Assembly: GCF_019649055.1 (NCBI RefSeq)
Contig: NW_026570281.1
Span: forward strand, 248,001 to 312,000
Source of the DNA: Paramacrobiotus metropolitanus
Lineage: Eukaryota > Tardigrada > Eutardigrada > Parachela > Macrobiotidae
DNA length: 64,000 nt
Direction: 5' to 3'
Shown: positions 25,349 through 35,700 of the stretch, piece after piece
How positions within the stretch are numbered: position 1 is the first letter of the stretch
Layout of the letters: the number at the start of each line of letters is the position of its first letter
Notes under the pieces: generated by a model
What the model saw: the letters and a program-made list of their open reading frames with translations, nothing else
The model's database searches: none
What the model was told of the DNA's origin: nothing
Position numbers and translations under genes: made by a program

Positions 25349-26733
25349 ATTTGATCAAGAGCGGGAGACGTGGTTCGGTGAACGACGAGAGGGCTACAAC
25401 CAGACAGACGAAAACAACAGTTATGGGGTGGCAGGGGTGCGAACGCTGTGATCGACGTCCAGGTGAAGGGAAATAAAATGGTAGATCCCGAAGCTGCAAA
25501 AACTATCAGATCATGGATCAGGTGGTACGATATTCCAATGACTGTGGCCGATATTATGATAATATCTCGCAACAGCCACGCCAGTTAGGCTCAATCTTCT
25601 TACACTCAGGCGCAAATCAGTTCACTGCCCACAAATGTATGCTTATTCCGAACCCTGGCTGGCAGACTACGAGATCACGCCACTTGATATTTTGATACAA
25701 GGAAAGTCGGCAGCGCGGTGGCTTCCCCTCGGCAGAGACTTATTGATAAGTCGAAGGCTCAAAGCAAAGTGACAGAGCTCAGATGCAGATCATCAGCCCT
25801 TTTCAGCGTCAGCGAACCGATCAAGCTTCTAATACCATCCAATACTAGCTATTTTCCAACAGTGCCCTGCAACGACCAACAAATACAGATACTTAACAGC
25901 AAAAGTTTCCAGTCTGCAATGAGGCTCACAATCTTACGCGCGGAATCCTCCTTCACATCCACCCAAGCTAAACACCACTGATACATAGGTAAGTACACTA
26001 ATAACACTCCAACGGCGAACTCCACTTCTTAAATCCACTATGCCAGCAAAAAATACACTGGTCACTAGATATAAGATAAGTACGAGTACAGACAACACTC
26101 GCACATTCTCGGTTCAGAACTTTGGGTTTCGGAATTAAGATACGAATATTAATGAACCAGAATTGAGAATGGGAAAGCAGTGTGCCATTCGACAAGTCAT
26201 TCGAAGTCTGCCTAGCGTGGAAAACTGAGAAAACCATCGAATCCGTGAATTTTTTCCTGTATTACCTATACTTCTATATGTACCGTAGGTCCGTAGTATG
26301 GTCACAGGACGGGTGCCATATTGCTAATTTTTACATTAGATAACCCCCACAGGCATCCAGTCACGTAAATTAGGGCCTTCAATAGAGTATTATAGTTTTA
26401 ATATATTGATTATGTGGAATAGCCGTGCATTGAAGTGCCTGGCGAAAATCTTTCGATTGGTCGGTTTATTTAGAAATTAAATAAACCGACCAATCGAAAG
26501 ATTTTCGCCAGGCAGCTTCAATTCGGCACGGCTGGCAGCTTGTTTTCGCAATCGCGTCACTGTAAACAGTCACTGCAGTGGTGTGGTGAGAAAAAAATTT
26601 ATTTGGCAGTACACAATACAGTAAGTACTTGATTAATTTTTTAAAATACTGTAGTAATCGTAACATTGATGGTTGAATATTTGGTAGAAGTCTTAATCGA
26701 CGGAACACAGGAGAACATCAATCCGCGACCAGC
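25349..26733. other. Head-to-head promoter region of MBD2/3 (-) and CWF19L1 (+)
   Basis: About 1.4 kb without coding exons. It must hold both promoters. Its main structure is the long inverted repeat at 26421-26533. I see no TATA box that I can assign. Confidence 0.55.
26421..26533. repeat. Fold-back element: 36-bp perfect inverted repeat with 5-nt loop
   Basis: Arms 26437-26472 and 26478-26513 are exact reverse complements around the loop gaaat. Pairing continues imperfectly outward to about 26421 and 26533 (agccgtgcattgaagtgcc against ggcagcttcaattcggcacggct). It contains no ORF. Candidates are a small fold-back transposon or MITE, or a transcribed hairpin. It lies about 200-300 bp upstream of the CWF19L1 start codon. 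Confidence 0.85.
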
Positions 26734-29383
26734 ATGGCGGGAAACGTGAAAATGTGAGTGAAGTGAGCTTTCTATTTTGGCCATTTCAGTACTGTTCAGT
26801 CTGTTTTACTGTGCTGTCCTTGTGAGTGGCGTTGGAAGTTTAGTGGAAACAATATAACGTCTAAAAATTATGTCTAAATGGCTGTTACACAGATTGGTGG
26901 TGGGCGACGTGGAGGGACGGTTCGCCACGGTCTTCTCCAAGATTAACGCGCTGCACAAGAAGAACGGACCGTTTGAGGTACTGCGTATACTATGCTAAGT
27001 CACACTGAAATTGTGACTGAATATCTCCACTGCAACTCTTGTGAGTGCTGTTGTCGTTGTGGAGCTGTGCTGAAAGGGAGTGTGTTGACAGGCGGTCTTC
27101 TGCGTGGGCAACTTCTTCGGCGACGACAACAGTGAATGGAGCCAGGTGCAGCAGTGTAGTTTGCAAAGTAAGTGTGACCAGGCAGCGTCAACTGTTGCCG
27201 TCCGCTTTGCGAAGACAGCCCTTACCTGTCTTACAGTCAACGTTGCCACCTATATTCTCGGTCCGATTTTCGCTGAGCACGTGCGCTTCTACGCGCAGCA
27301 GGAGGCGGGCGATTTGGCGCCCAACCTGACGTATCTCGGTGAGTGAGTCATGCTGCCGGTCGCGACTGGACCGTTGTTTTGATTTGAGCGGTTGAATGGT
27401 TTGCGGCAGGACAGCGCGGAATCTTCACCTTCGGTTGCGGCCTGAAGGTGGCCTACCTCAGCGGGAAGGAAGCCGCCGATCCCAGCAGCAGCGACGCCAG
27501 TGCCATTTCCTTCAACCAGCAGAGTGTCGAAGAGGTAGCCACCCTGGCCGGCGGCAACACCTGTCCCGGCGTCGATCTCCTCCTCACCTCGCAATGGCCC
27601 GCCGGTGTCGAAAAACTGGCGGGGCAAACGGTAAGGAGTGTCCGCTTCTAGCTGTGTTTGCGTGGAGAATGGGAAATTACAGTTTTTAGTAAGTATTTGT
27701 TGATGTCGTATAGAGCGTCGACTCGGCACAAATTGGATCGGGCTTAATTGCCCAGCTGGCACAGGCCATCAAGCCGCGCTACCATTTCGCCGGACTGACC
27801 GGGGTCTTCTATGAACGCCTGCCTTATCGCAACCACCAAGTGCTCGCCGAGTCCGCCGTTCATGTTACGCGCTTCGTCGGGCTGGCCAGTGCCGCAGCGC
27901 CTGCAAATCAGCGGGTACGTTTTCGATAATTTGTTTAAAAAACATGCTGTAAATAAATGCTTTGCATTGCTGCATGGTTACTACCTGCTTACATGTCTAT
28001 CATAGGTGTGCTGCTGTCTTTTCCTCCAATCAAATAATATTTGCCGTTGAATAATCAGATATGGTTGCAGTTTCTGTACGCCTTCAACGTTATTCCAATG
28101 GCGAAGATCTCCATGGCCGAGTTGCGGCGGCAACCGGAACAGAGCACTCCCTGTCCGTACGAGCGGAAGGTGTTGGCCACTAAGAAGGAGAAAATGGAAG
28201 ACGTGGTCAGTCGGCAGTACTTCTACGACGTGCTTTCTGGTCCGGCTCATGGAGGCAAGAGGAAGCATGACGCCGGCGACCGGTTTGGGGGAGGCAAGCG
28301 CGAGCGCCGCCAACACGATCAACGTAAGCGCATCTGCCTGGTAGTATCGCTTATTAATGTTATGCTACAGTAGAAGTTTTGTATTATAGAGGAAGAGGAG
28401 TCTTCATGTTGGTTTTGTCTCAGTTCGCCACAGGTGGAGAAACATCTGGTTGTCAGTGTCGGTCTACACGTGAGCATTGTGCTTGCTTCCTTAGCTTTAA
28501 AACTGTTAAAATGCTTTCTGTCACGGTAGACGTATGTGGCTTTGGCAAAAGGCGGGCTCAACGCCGAGCACGTTCTCATTTTGCCCATCACCCACCTCCG
28601 CTCCACGCCGGAGCTGGATGACGACGCGGTGGACGAGTTGGAGCGCTACAAAAAGGCCCTCGTGCGCTTCTTTGCGCAGCAGAACAAGTCCACCGTCTTC
28701 TTCGAGCGCAACTATAAGTCGAAGCACATGCAGCTGCAAGTGGTAGCCGTGCCCAGGCGGGAGCCCGAGAAGATCAAGGAGCTCTTCCTGCAGCGGGCCG
28801 AAGAGAACCAGCTGAAGCTGACGGAGATTCCCTCCCGCTCCGACCTCAGACAGGTGATGCAAGAATGACAGAAATTTTTCTGTTTTTGTCCAGAACAGCT
28901 CTGCATATCGAGAATCGCTGTGTTACTGGTGTGGCCACTGCAACGATATGCCGTGTGTTGTTCGCCTGTACCACGTCCAAAAAATATTAGTTTAATATGA
29001 TTCTGTATGTTAGAGTATGTTGATTGCAGATCATGAAGCCGGGCCAGACGTTCTTCTTCGCTGAGTTTGACGATGGCAGCAAGCTGCTGTACAAGATTGA
29101 TAAGAAGGGCTTTCCCTTGCAGTTTGGCCGGTGAGTATCATTTTTCCCTCAGCAGCATTACGTGAACAGTGGCGACTGGCTCTGCATCTGTGGTGCGTTA
29201 CTGAAATACAGTGTACTGCAAAAGTGACATGTGTTGGTTAGGGATGTGTTAGCCGGTCGGGCGATATTAAACGTCCCGGAGCGGCTGGAGTGGCGCGAGT
29301 GCCAGATCAGCAGGACGGAAGAAGAAGCCAACGCTGCTGCTTTCAAGTCGGCTTTCCGGCCCTACGATTTTAATTTCGAATAG
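26734..29383 (+). CDS. CWF19L1: CWF19-like protein 1
   Basis: Member of the CwfJ family linked to the spliceosome and lariat turnover. Eleven exons join in frame to 538 aa, the same length as human CWF19L1: 26734-26753, 26893-26977, 27092-27167, 27237-27338, 27410-27630, 27714-27914, 28059-28323, 28390-28469, 28530-28853, 29030-29130, 29242-29383. The N-terminal half is the metallophosphatase-like domain ([51 protein letters not shown]). CwfJ_C1 follows, with [17 protein letters not shown] and HVLILPITH. CwfJ_C2 ends the protein ([28 protein letters not shown]). Intron 27168-27236 is 69 nt, in frame and free of stops, so its retention would add 23 residues. No clear AATAAA lies within 400 nt of the stop. 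Confidence 0.96.
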
Positions 29384-31689
29384 CCCAGCCGGGAAGAAGC
29401 ACAGTGGATCATCGATCTCTGTAAGAGTGGGATCCCACCGATGCCTTCGTCTTGCGGCGGCTGAGACCAGATTCTCTTAATTAACTGGCCTCCGATTGCT
29501 GCTCAAACGTCAGTCGAATCCAAGAAGACCAGAAGCAGCAGTACTTGTTGGTTACGGTGATCTTGATTTTCTTTCCGACCGCTATAACCAGTTAAGATGA
29601 ATTTTTAAAAAAAGAAAGTCTCTTAACGCCGGGACGCTTTAAAACTATGGGCAGTTATTGCTTCGGTTTTGTATTACCTCAAATCTGTATCAGTGTGACT
29701 CATTTCTGTTCATAGTTGTAACACTGCAAAGCACCGGCTGCTTTTCATTATTGCCGTTCTTCTGTCCGGATTCATTTGTACATAAACAGTGATGATAAGC
29801 TGATAACCATGAGTTAGTAGTGAAGAAGTTTATCATACCACTAGAAGTGTAACACCGCAACAGCTATGGCAACACCTGTACAAAACTTTCTTTTGAAGAG
29901 TGAATTACGCGGTTGCAACGTTCTACGCTGGCCGCAGCCCATCCAATCGGAATCGATACAGCTGTATAGATATTCATTTACACTATCACTTTAATACGTA
30001 CTTAGTATTGTAAAGATTGTGGGACTACTGTAATGCTCAAGACGTTATCGGTTATGCAGCACAAGGATACTAACCGATAGACATGCATTGCCATTATGCA
30101 CGCATAGTCGGCATAGATGGAACTTTATGGTTAGTTCGGCCTTATCGTCGTTGATAGCGTATTGTGCAATAAAAATAGCAGCAATTGTGCTATATTAGTT
30201 AGGCTCAAAATTCAGTCATGAAGATTTCAGCGAAGGAAATCTGTGACACACGCTTAAAAAAATCGAACTTTGAACCTTAACAAACATCAAATAACTGCAC
30301 GGCAATGATGCATCACATATCTGCATCGAGCGGGCAATTTTGGGAGCGCAAAAACATGCGATATTTTGCTTTACGGTGTGCTTTCTTTCTAGTCTGCAAC
30401 TTTCTTTGCCGTTTGCACCTTACTGCTGCCTATATATTGCCTATCGAATTCAGTGCTTCAAATTAATTAAAAAAGATACTGTAATTAACGATTAATTTAA
30501 AACAGTTAATTAACGGTCGAGTTGCAAGTTAATAAACGCCAGCCGGTCAGCGAATTGATCAATACTCTGCACGCAATTTATCCGCAAAATTTTTAATTCT
30601 AATGAACCCGTAATTAATTAATTATTTTAATTAGACATTGTAACACGTCGTGGTAACTTATAAGTTCTGTTAGAGACTTATGCGCCCTACGCGCACTTTC
30701 TGGTTTACGCTACCAGAATGTGTTTGGATGAGCAATTAACACTAATTATAATGTTATTAATTAGTTATTACGATTCTGCACGTAGCAGTGTCGATGATGC
30801 CCGATAGGCGTTAGCATTATTTATTAATGGATAATTATTGAAGTGTACAGTTACGGTATATCGTAGTGAAATGTAAGCATTAAAATGTGTGCATATGAGT
30901 TTGTATGAGAAATATCCAAATTGGCGACTTTTACGCTCGAATATGCTACTCTCGAGTAGCTTTTTCTAGAGCAACATTTACGAATATTTGGGGCGTGGAT
31001 AGAAACGTGCAAAAGCCACATCATCGCAATATGGACCAGTTATGAGCGCTTATCTTATCTCGTGCGTTACTCAGCTTTTGCAGAAATCTCACAATTGCCA
31101 GGATTTACTAAATTTTCAGCCTATTTTGAACCGGACTATTGAAATAGCAGCAATTTCCCGAAAGCGACAGCAAAATTAATATTTTTGTAAGATCTGGCAC
31201 CAACCAATGCTGGTGGAAGTTCTGTAAAAGCTACGAAATCTGTCACGCGAGGCGGCCAGCTTATCGCTTTCACAGCGACGCGACAGCCAGTCACTGCGCA
31301 GAATGGGCGTGTCTGCGCTGTGGTCAAAGCAGCCGCCGCGCCGACCCAACAGTGTCTGTCGCCAGCACTATTGATAAAAAGGCGCTGACGTACGTACGTG
31401 TGCACAATGCCAATGCTGAATGAGTGGAGAATACAGAGAGAGCGCCGACCAGAACGATGTGGTCAGATAGAGAGACAGAGACAAACCGATCAGCAGCCCA
31501 CTGGCAAAACGCAATGCATACCAGTGTGGCTAAATCTAATCGCTAATCAGTACACGGTATTCAGTGGCACAGTTTCAAAGCAGCTGCACTGCATCGAAGT
31601 TGATTGAGCACAGTTATCGGTTGCGGGTGTTGTTGGGGTTTCTTTCTGTTTATTTGCTAATATTATCATGTTTTTGTTGCACATTGAGA
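29384..31689. other. Intergenic region between CWF19L1 and Axin
   Basis: About 2.3 kb containing the CWF19L1 3' UTR, a very AT-rich stretch with many TTAATTAA-type words (about 30450-30780), and the Axin promoter and 5' UTR near 31380-31689. No further gene is seen. Confidence 0.6.
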
Positions 31690-34168
31690 ATGAGTGAAAA
31701 AGGGAACGGACAGCGCAGTGCCACGGAGGAGGAACTGTGCTTGAAACTGGAGCAGAGTGTTCTGGATGCGGAAGCGCCTGATCGTGAGGACGGCGAAGAA
31801 GAGGAGTGTGTGTCGCCAGTCAGCGAGTTGGAGTGCGATGAGGCTGGAGGGGAAAGCATGGCTGACGTGCAACTGGCCAGCAGCAGCAGCAACGCTCAGG
31901 CTGTCTTGCGCCAGCAGTGTCGGCGCTGGACGGCGGCGCTGAAGAACGTCCTGGACGACGACGCGGGACGACGGCTCTTCCACCACTACCTGTACACGCA
32001 GGCCGCCACAGGTACGCCACAGTCTGCAAGTGATCTCACAAGTCGGCTTGTGTGTGCAGTGTGCTGGCGCCGACCATCATTGGCGGCTGGCTTTGCTATT
32101 ATGATCTCATTTGGCAACGAATGCATGAATCTTTTGCGGTGCCGCCGTAAAGTTTTCATCAGTTCGATCAGTGCTTTAGTAATAAGCATCTGCATCTCCC
32201 TTAAATCACCGTTCATTATCATTGCATATACTTGCTTTGCATGTACATTGTTTTTTCTAAATTATTATTAACGGGATAATGCCAATGTGCATGTACTGAT
32301 CATAATTATTAATCTCATGCATTTGAATGACTGCAACTAGCACTGTAATGGGACGCGATTTGAGATATTTTGCTATTTTAAACTGCATGATAATGTGGTA
32401 TACGGCTGTTGTGATTGAATGGGTGCGTATTGAATGAACGTCTGGAGTGAATGCTCATTGTGTGCAGGTGATGCCGCGGCCGTGCGGGAGCAGGCGGCCT
32501 GGTTGTTCTTCCTGGCCTGTGCCCAGTTAAAGGCCGAAACCGACCCCTCCGAGCAGCAGCGCCGTGCTCGCGCCATCTTCGAGCGTTTTGTGCGTGGCCC
32601 GCCGACGTCGGAGACGGTCAGTCTGCTGCACCCCACCGAGACGGAACTGCTGCGCCGCTTCCACGATCCCGACCGCGATGTGGACGACGTGCGGCGCGTC
32701 TTCGAGGCGGCACAGCGCGAGTGCAGAAGTCTGCTGGAGTGGAGCTGCTTCCCCGCTTTCAGGCAGTCCGCCTTCCTCCGCAATTGGATGCTGCAGCGTG
32801 TGAGCATCCATTTGATCCTGGATGTTGTCAGTAAAGGGTAACGATGTGGTGTTTTCATCTTGCAGGGTGTGCGTCCGGAGGAGATCTTGCCAACGGGCAC
32901 GGTTGCGGCGGATACGTCACCAACCAGCGATTATGTCGTGCAGGGAGCCAGTGGTCGACGATCGCAGGCAAGTGCGCCAGCTGCCGGTAGCGCCCCTGCT
33001 AGGTGAGGCTACTCGTTCGTATTGCGTTAAGAATCTCGGGATGATACATTTGGCTGATTGTGATTGCTTGCAGTCAGTTGGAGCAGGGACGCAGGCGCCC
33101 ACCAAGAGAACTCAGCGGTTACGCAATAACGATGATGGGTGATGACGGGATGACGCCGCGGGAGCGGCTGCGACCGGACGAGCTCTACCGCGACATGCGC
33201 GATGTGCCCCCGCCCCGACCGTCGGTACGGCGTTGTTGTTGAAGCATTAATGCATTGTCTGGTAGGTGCTACGTTGCTACAGGTACGGATGCCTGGCAGC
33301 GCCGCCCCTCCCGTTCCACCCCGCGCCCCGGATCCCCAGAGAAAGGCGGCCGCGCTGCAGCAACTTGAAAGTGTGAAACAGCGCTGTCTGCCATACTTAC
33401 AGCGCCACCACTCTCAGGACTCCCATGACGTCCTCCTGGCCCATGCTGACCGTACCGGCTCACCACCGGAGGGCGCCGGCAACGATGCGCAGTGGAATGC
33501 CAGTTCTCCAGCAGCTCAGCGGACGGAGACCAGCCGCCCTGGGCCCAATCAGCGCTCTGCGTGGATGGCCAGCGTAAGTGCCCAGATGCAACAGCGCTCA
33601 CAGCCCTGCACCACCGACTCCGGCCTGGGACGTAGCTCTGCCAGCGAGGCTTCTCGCGTACCGCCCACGCTGGGGCAACAGCGGCCAGTGCGCAGGGAGC
33701 AGCCTGTTAATCCGCGTCCTAACTATCCGTTTGTCGGTAAGTACTTAGTAAAGCGTCGATTAGTCTGGCCATATTGATACAGTAGCTATATTTTATTATG
33801 CAGGCGGCACAGCAGCAGCAGGAGTGCCGCGGGACGAGGTGTCGGTGATGTGGAAGCGCGACATGAACGGCGAGTGGTTCTCCACTAAGTATACGCGGCC
33901 GGTGATGGGTGGGCCCAACTGGCATCGAGAGATCCGCTTCGGCGACATCCGGCCGCTTCTGCCTGTAAAATTCCTGCAGGATCCCGCCGCCAAGTATGAC
34001 GAGCGAGTAAATGTCAGAAACCGTTCAGACTAATCGGTGTATGTTGTTTACAGGTTCTACTGCAAGTCGTGTGGTCCTCGCGGCAACGAAAAGGTGTGGG
34101 AAGAGATGCTAGATTTAATGACGCCGGTGCCGCTGTTCCAGGGTCAAATCCTCCTCGTTATCATGTGA
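31690..34168 (+). CDS. Axin-like Wnt scaffold (RGS and divergent DIX domain)
   Basis: Axin scaffolds APC, GSK3, CK1 and beta-catenin in the cytosolic destruction complex. Exons: 31690-32011, 32468-32799, 32866-33002, 33074-33224, 33283-33736, 33804-34006 and a last exon ending at TGA 34166-34168; about 566-570 aa. The start is the first in-frame ATG, after an acidic-region ORF with no other Met upstream. The RGS domain spans about aa 75-215 (RWTAALKNVLDDD, WLFFLACAQL, RARAIFERFV, CFPAFRQSAFLRNW) and fits the APC-binding RGS of Axin. A PQRKAAALQQLESVKQR segment resembles the GSK3-binding helix. The C-terminus resembles DIX: IRFGDIRPLL, then FYCK, EKVWEEM and VPLFQGQIL. The canonical junction 34006/34054 shifts the frame away from this DIX end. 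An AG 13 nt further on (exon from 34067) restores it but drops five residues. No clear beta-catenin-binding motif was found. Confidence 0.82.
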
Positions 34169-34573
34169 ATGCAGGGTATAACCGGCTTACACCCGATGCA
34201 GCTCCACGTGGATGCCATCCTCTTTGGTGTCAGTCCAGTGCCACAAGCTTTTACATTGGCTGTGATGAGCGTCATGTCCTTACGTGTGCGCTGAAGTGCA
34301 CCGTCGATATTCCAGAATTATATCATAATATTGTTTTCACCTTTTCTGCTCGTCTGTGTTCACAGTAATTTTTGTCATGGAGCCTCTGCTAACTGACTGA
34401 TCTGTATGGTCAGCTTATGTGATGGTGTGCTTCTTCCTTGCAATTGTTGTAGACCTCTGAATCCTGGGACCACTTTCTGTACAGTTTTTACACAGATTTT
34501 GACTACATCGCTATGTAGCGAACGTGAAATTTTGTATGAGAGCATTTATTTCTGGAAGATGAATGATTTACAA

Positions 34574-34579
34574 AATAAA
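34574..34579 (+). terminator. AATAAA poly(A) signal of Axin (second copy at 34823-34828)
   Basis: Two AATAAA hexamers follow the Axin stop by about 410 and 660 nt. The more distal one lies about 115 nt from the likely reverse-strand signal of LRP1. Confidence 0.5.
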
Positions 34580-34939
34580 CAATATGTATGCTAAATCTAG
34601 GTACGTATGCTAGTACTGTATACGTATTGCTGGTTATGGCGTCTTGTATGTATGACTAACTGGTACTTACTGAGTTACTGGCAGGCTGAAACCTGAAATC
34701 TATTTCTTCACAAAACCATTTCGGTTGTGAATACAAATAACTGTTTAACTTCATCGGCCGTGAACAAGTTTTAATGGAGTTTATAATGTAAGTGCCCGTT
34801 GGACAGCGTTATATCTATATGCAATAAATTGTTGAAGAGGCAAAGATCCATGTGATGTCCACTGAGAACTCGCTAGCAACAGTTTCCAGTGATTATATTC
34901 AGCTAAGTTTTGTACAGAGTAAGTGCAACATTAGGCATT

Positions 34940-34945
34940 TTTATT
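34940..34945 (-). terminator. AATAAA poly(A) signal of LRP1
   Basis: Reverse complement of tttatt, about 340 nt past the LRP1 stop codon on the minus strand. Confidence 0.5.
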
Positions 34946-35282
34946 TGAGAGTTTTCCACAAACGCGAAGCAAGCACGCATTCTGCAGCCGCGTCAACCGG
35001 TTACATCAAATTTGGAATGTCGCCAATTTCGACTACAATTACGTGGAAAGCAGGTTCAAACTCAAAAAACAAAAACAACATCAAACCAGTAAAAACAAAA
35101 AAAAACTAGATCTAAAAGCAGTTGAAAGATAAAAGAAACCAAGAGGGGCAAGAAGCTGCAGAAGACTATGCTAATGGAAGCCCAAATCACTGGCCAGCCG
35201 ATGGGTCCATCGATCAATCGCTGAAGTTTAGCTGCCTCGGCACCAGCTGTGAGATTAACGTTCTCAATTGCAAGAAGAGAAC

Positions 35283-35700
35283 TCATGCGAGCGCGTGGCG
35301 ATGCGGCTGACCGCGTGCCACTGCCGCTAGCCCGACCACGTCCAACTCCTCATCCTGCAGCAGCAGGCCGGCCTTCTCCGTGTCACTATTGCCCGGCCGG
35401 CCGCCGCCCCCACCGCGGAAGACATGCGACTCGTAGATGGGATTGGCAAAAGCCGCCTTGTCGGGATGCAACACGTCCTGCTCGTCCAGGATGTCATCGC
35501 CGTCTTTGAGATACATGGGATTACTAATCGCTGCCTGCATGCCGCCTCCACCACCCTCGGGCATATCCTCCATGAGAATGTGCCGGAAGGCCTTGGCCTG
35601 CTGTCGACGGCGCCAACCTACGCACAATCCGACCGCCAACAACAGAAGCAGCACCACAATCATCACGGGGTAAACGATCACCGCCGCCGAGCCTTCTTCG
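35283..35700 (-). other. LRP1: LRP1 membrane helix and cytoplasmic tail with two NPxY motifs
   Basis: A hydrophobic helix ([18 protein letters not shown]) is followed by basic RRRQQ and a tail of about 105 aa. NPMY is encoded at 35511-35522 and NPIY at 35433-35444. In LRP1 these bind PTB adaptors and drive endocytosis. An acidic stretch with LLLQDEE follows, then the stop. Confidence 0.92.

Larger units (their letters stand above)
34169..35282. other. Tail-to-tail spacer between Axin (+) and LRP1 (-)
   Basis: Contains the 3' UTRs of both genes. Poly(A) signals are at 34574 and 34823 for Axin, and at 34940-34945 on the minus strand (tttatt) for LRP1. I see no other gene. The open frame at 34069-34368 is discussed under rejected items. 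Confidence 0.6.

Noticed and set aside
34069-34368. Open frame after the Axin junction containing PRYHVNAGY, which recalls an N-P-Y-Y-V-N-A-G-Y string in vertebrate Axin
   Set aside because: That string lies before the DIX domain in Axin, not after it. The overlapping frame gives a proper DIX end. The likeness is probably chance, although the junction problem is reported as a finding.
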